Shown one piece after another: positions 61,750 through 64,000 of a stretch of DNA of 64,000 bases. This stretch comes from Diploptera punctata. Taxonomy: Eukaryota; Arthropoda; Insecta; Blattodea; Blaberidae. Location: positions 903,501 to 967,500 of the forward strand of contig JASPKZ010010238.1 in assembly GCA_030220185.1 (NCBI GenBank), in the 5' to 3' direction. The notes below the pieces were generated by a model. That model was not told the origin of the DNA, made no database searches, and worked only from the letters and a program-made list of their open reading frames with translations. Positions within the stretch are counted from its first letter, which is position 1; each line of letters opens with the position of its first letter. The translations under genes and the position numbers were made by a program.

Positions 61750-62445
61750 TTTACAACTAGAGGAATATATGAAAATGAGAGATTACAATATGAATAATGG
61801 TGTTAATCTGATGTGAATGAATAATAAAGACACGGTTGAGTTGGAGGTTGACTGTGGTTTTTTGAGTTGATGTTGGAGAGTGTGCGATTTGACAACAGCT
61901 TGTGGACCGAAAGAGAAAAGCTAGGGGAGGAGAGGGACACGGATGAATGAATGAGTGTTCAGCAGCCAAGTGGAACGGGCGAGAGGAAAGAGAAGGAAAA
62001 AGAAAGAAGCACTGGATGCTGCCGTAAAGCTAAAGTTAATTTGAATAAATCCGAATTATGCAAATTCTCTCAAGGCACACGTTGCTGCTGAGTTGGTAGG
62101 ATGGCTCTCAGTGGCGTGCTTGCAACTCTTTTTTGCGGTCAGGGCCAAGCACTTGTTAGCACTGGATTATGCTTCTAATTTACTTTCGCAAGCATTCGAG
62201 GCTCACGGATAAAATTCACCCTTTATCCACTTAACGGATAAACAGGAAGCCAAATTGAATATTCTAGAAGAGTATTTTCTCTGAATGAGAGGGAGATTTT
62301 AAAACATGTAGGGAATAGATTTTTAATTCCAGTCAGACCCCTACACTGCGATTTTTTTAAAACAATTGTGTATAAGACGGATCTTGATATTGAATTATAC
62401 ATTCTCAGAAAGTTTCCAAATGTAATCATTGCCGGTACATTCTGT
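61750..62445. other. Interval with no recognised feature
   Basis: GATTTGACAACAGCTTGTGG and GGGGAGGAGAGGGACACGGA near 61890-61940 stand out by composition, but no gene or repeat is supported. Confidence 0.4.
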
Positions 62446-62451
62446 GAGCAC

Positions 62452-62990
62452 TGAGCAACAAAAAATAAACTTTATTTTTGTCTCAGAAAGAAAAATGTAT
62501 AATTCTGATAGGAGTTTTTCTCCTGAATTCAAATATGATATCGGGTTTTCTACATCACGCAAGGTTTCCCGAGAGACAGGCATTTATAATTTCAAACACT
62601 TTAATGTTTTCTACATTCGTAACTAGAAAGCATTCGAACATTCGGACTCGCCTAGAAAGTAAGAAATGACTATTGTCTACTATATTTCGCCTGTGGAGCA
62701 TCCCTCTTGATGGTCCAACAATAATTGGCCAGCATATTAGGATTCCATTTGCCTTGATATCTCTTTTCCGTAGCTGAAATCTCCTGAGTTAGCTCATTTT
62801 GTTCTACTTTACAATGTACAAATGGACGAAAAAACGTTTATTAAAAAAAATGATTATTTAAATCCATTAATTAAAATTGAAATAAAAAACTGGAGAAATT
62901 CCGAATACATATTTGAAAACACGATGAAAAACTGCATTAAATACAACTATTGGTACTCATGAGACAAAATCATGTTGACGAGTGTAATTA
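62452..62990 (+). repeat. rep-Y copy 3
   Basis: Same order of blocks as copy 2 from CACTGAGCAACAAAAAAT to TGTTGACGAGTGTAATTA. About 85-90% identical by eye. Confidence 0.75.
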
Positions 62991-63269
62991 AGGCTGGTTG
63001 AATAAGTAATCAAACACAAAACTCCTGTTGTTTTATTTCTATAAAGCCTGTAGCATAATGAAAATTAAGCGATCCAAAATGGAAAATAATATGGAATATA
63101 ATTTATTATTCAGAACTGTAAGAAAACTCCCGCACGAATCAGTTATTCAAGAAGTCTCTTTCAATCCAAAAATAAGTTAAGACTTTTCCAATATGCACAC
63201 AAAGTTTCAGAATTTTTATCATTATCATACTATTCTAATATAATATACATATTATTGAATAAAATGGCG

Positions 63270-63572
63270 GCACGCCTTAGCATTGTGGTTAAGGCAATAC
63301 GCTACAAGCCGGAAAGTCGAGGGTTCGAGTCCACGTGGGTCAAGATTTTTAAACTGACCCAAACATTCTGACGGCACTATGACCCTGAGATCGACCCAGC
63401 CTCAAACAGAAATGAGTATCAGACGCTTGTTCTGGAGGTAAAGGCGGGCGTCACGCAGGGCTGACTACTCGGCTGAGATAAAGTGTCGATTGTCCACTAA
63501 ATGTTTCAGCCGTAACCTCCTACTACCCAAAGGGCCTCCTGAGGTCTGTAGTGGGATCACTTTACCTTTATT
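63270..63572 (+). mobile_element. SINE-4 copy c, full length
   Basis: tRNA-like head GCGGCACGCCTTAGCATTGT, GGTTAAGGCAATACGCTACA and GTCGAGGGTTCGAGTCCACG (B box). The body has GACCCAAACATTCTGACGGC, ATCAGACGCTTGTTCTGGAG and CGTAACCTCCTACTACCCAA, then CTTTACCTTTATTATT. Confidence 0.8.
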
Positions 63573-63689
63573 ATTGAACATTATGCAGAGTGATTCAGAA
63601 ATAAGGCTATACGTTTGATCGCATTTTGTGACAAAAATATTATTATTAAAGAAAATGTGATGTTATCATTGGAAAGGGAATCCTTCAAA

Positions 63690-63996
63690 TTACAACAATA
63701 GAAAAAAACAAATCACTGCTCACGTGCAGCTTGGCGGATTGATTTTTTGGCCTAGCGTCGAACGCCTCCACAATTCTCTTCGTTGTTTCTGCATTCGTGC
63801 TAATGAGAGTCCTTCCAGGAGGTTTGATTTTCTGCATCCTTCCCGTTTCCAGCAGTCGTTTTCTCCACTTCCCCACAGTCGACGGCTGCAATGCTACGTT
63901 AAACTCACGTCTTGCCCGTCTTGCGGCCTCACGATCATTAGAATACGTTATTGCCCATGCAGCAATTGTAATTTGCTGTTGCATATTCAACGCCAT
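63690..63996 (-). pseudogene. Transposase N-terminal helix-turn-helix fragment at window edge
   Basis: Starts at ATG 63996: MALNMQQQITIAAWAITYSN, DREAARRARREFNVALQPST, VGKWRKRLLETGRMQ. This is the helix-turn-helix start of a mariner-like insect transposase (family recognition from memory). After FDARPK the frame shifts in an A run near 63745, where the other frame reads KKSIRQAARE as expected for the second helix. The rest of the gene is absent to the left. GCAGAGTGATTCAGAAATAA near 63586 could be a terminus. Confidence 0.6.
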
Positions 63997-64000
63997 TTTG

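Overview
Kind of sequence. This is AT-rich eukaryotic nuclear DNA with no operons, no ribosome binding sites and no gene I can read as an intact host gene. It is a dense patchwork of transposable elements: more than thirty 5'-truncated non-LTR retrotransposon (LINE) copies, at least five SINE-like families, Tc1/mariner, PIF/Harbinger-like, piggyBac-like and hAT-like DNA elements, a solo LTR, a Penelope-like fragment, simple repeats and a hairpin satellite. The element mix, and peptide endings I recognise from memory (GRPRMRW, YGCETWTL), suggest a large insect genome, probably a cockroach-like blattodean. That assignment is recollection and was not searched.

Layout. 0-5 kb: repeats X and Y, a rearranged transposase fragment, and LINEs RTE-A, LINE-N and RTE-B. 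5-10 kb: RTE-C inside a ~151-bp tandem repeat, a tRNA-like SINE head, then a 2.2-kb array of ~110-bp palindromes next to a hAT-like end. 10-17 kb: nested LINEs (E inside D, A3 beside F1) and a solo LTR inside F2. 16-23 kb: SINE cluster, Penelope-type hairpin, a 607-bp PIF/Harbinger-like element. 23-33 kb: RTE G, H, I, J and K tails, a SINE sharing the RTE-B 3' end, a mariner-type transposase relic, repeat X. 34-50 kb: a purine-only array, RTE P, A and L, a GIY-YIG relic, more RTE-A, D and M. 50-57 kb: LINE-N, a LINE split by a piggyBac-like MITE, and a 3-kb GGA/CGA array flanked by ATT/ACT arrays. 57-64 kb: hAT-like element, SINE-5, a nearly complete Tc1 element, repeats X and Y, SINE-4, and a transposase N-terminus at the window edge.

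How parts work together. LINEs supply the retrotransposition machinery. SINE-5 carries the same 3' end as RTE-B, so it is probably mobilised by it. SINE-1 and SINE-3 share a 3' body under different tRNA-like heads. Many insertions have clear target-site duplications (TSDs, 2-15 bp), which give exact boundaries and a relative order of insertion. Family names (RTE-A, SINE-1, rep-X and so on) are local labels.

Most notable observation. The GGA/CGA arrays (53476-56516 and 34037-34411) read like the flanking ATT/ACT arrays with every T written as G, and the substitution runs a short way into the adjoining RTE-A copy. I regard a base-calling or consensus artefact as most likely. I found no new cellular system; the value here is in nested-element structure, SINE/LINE tail sharing and the hairpin satellite.
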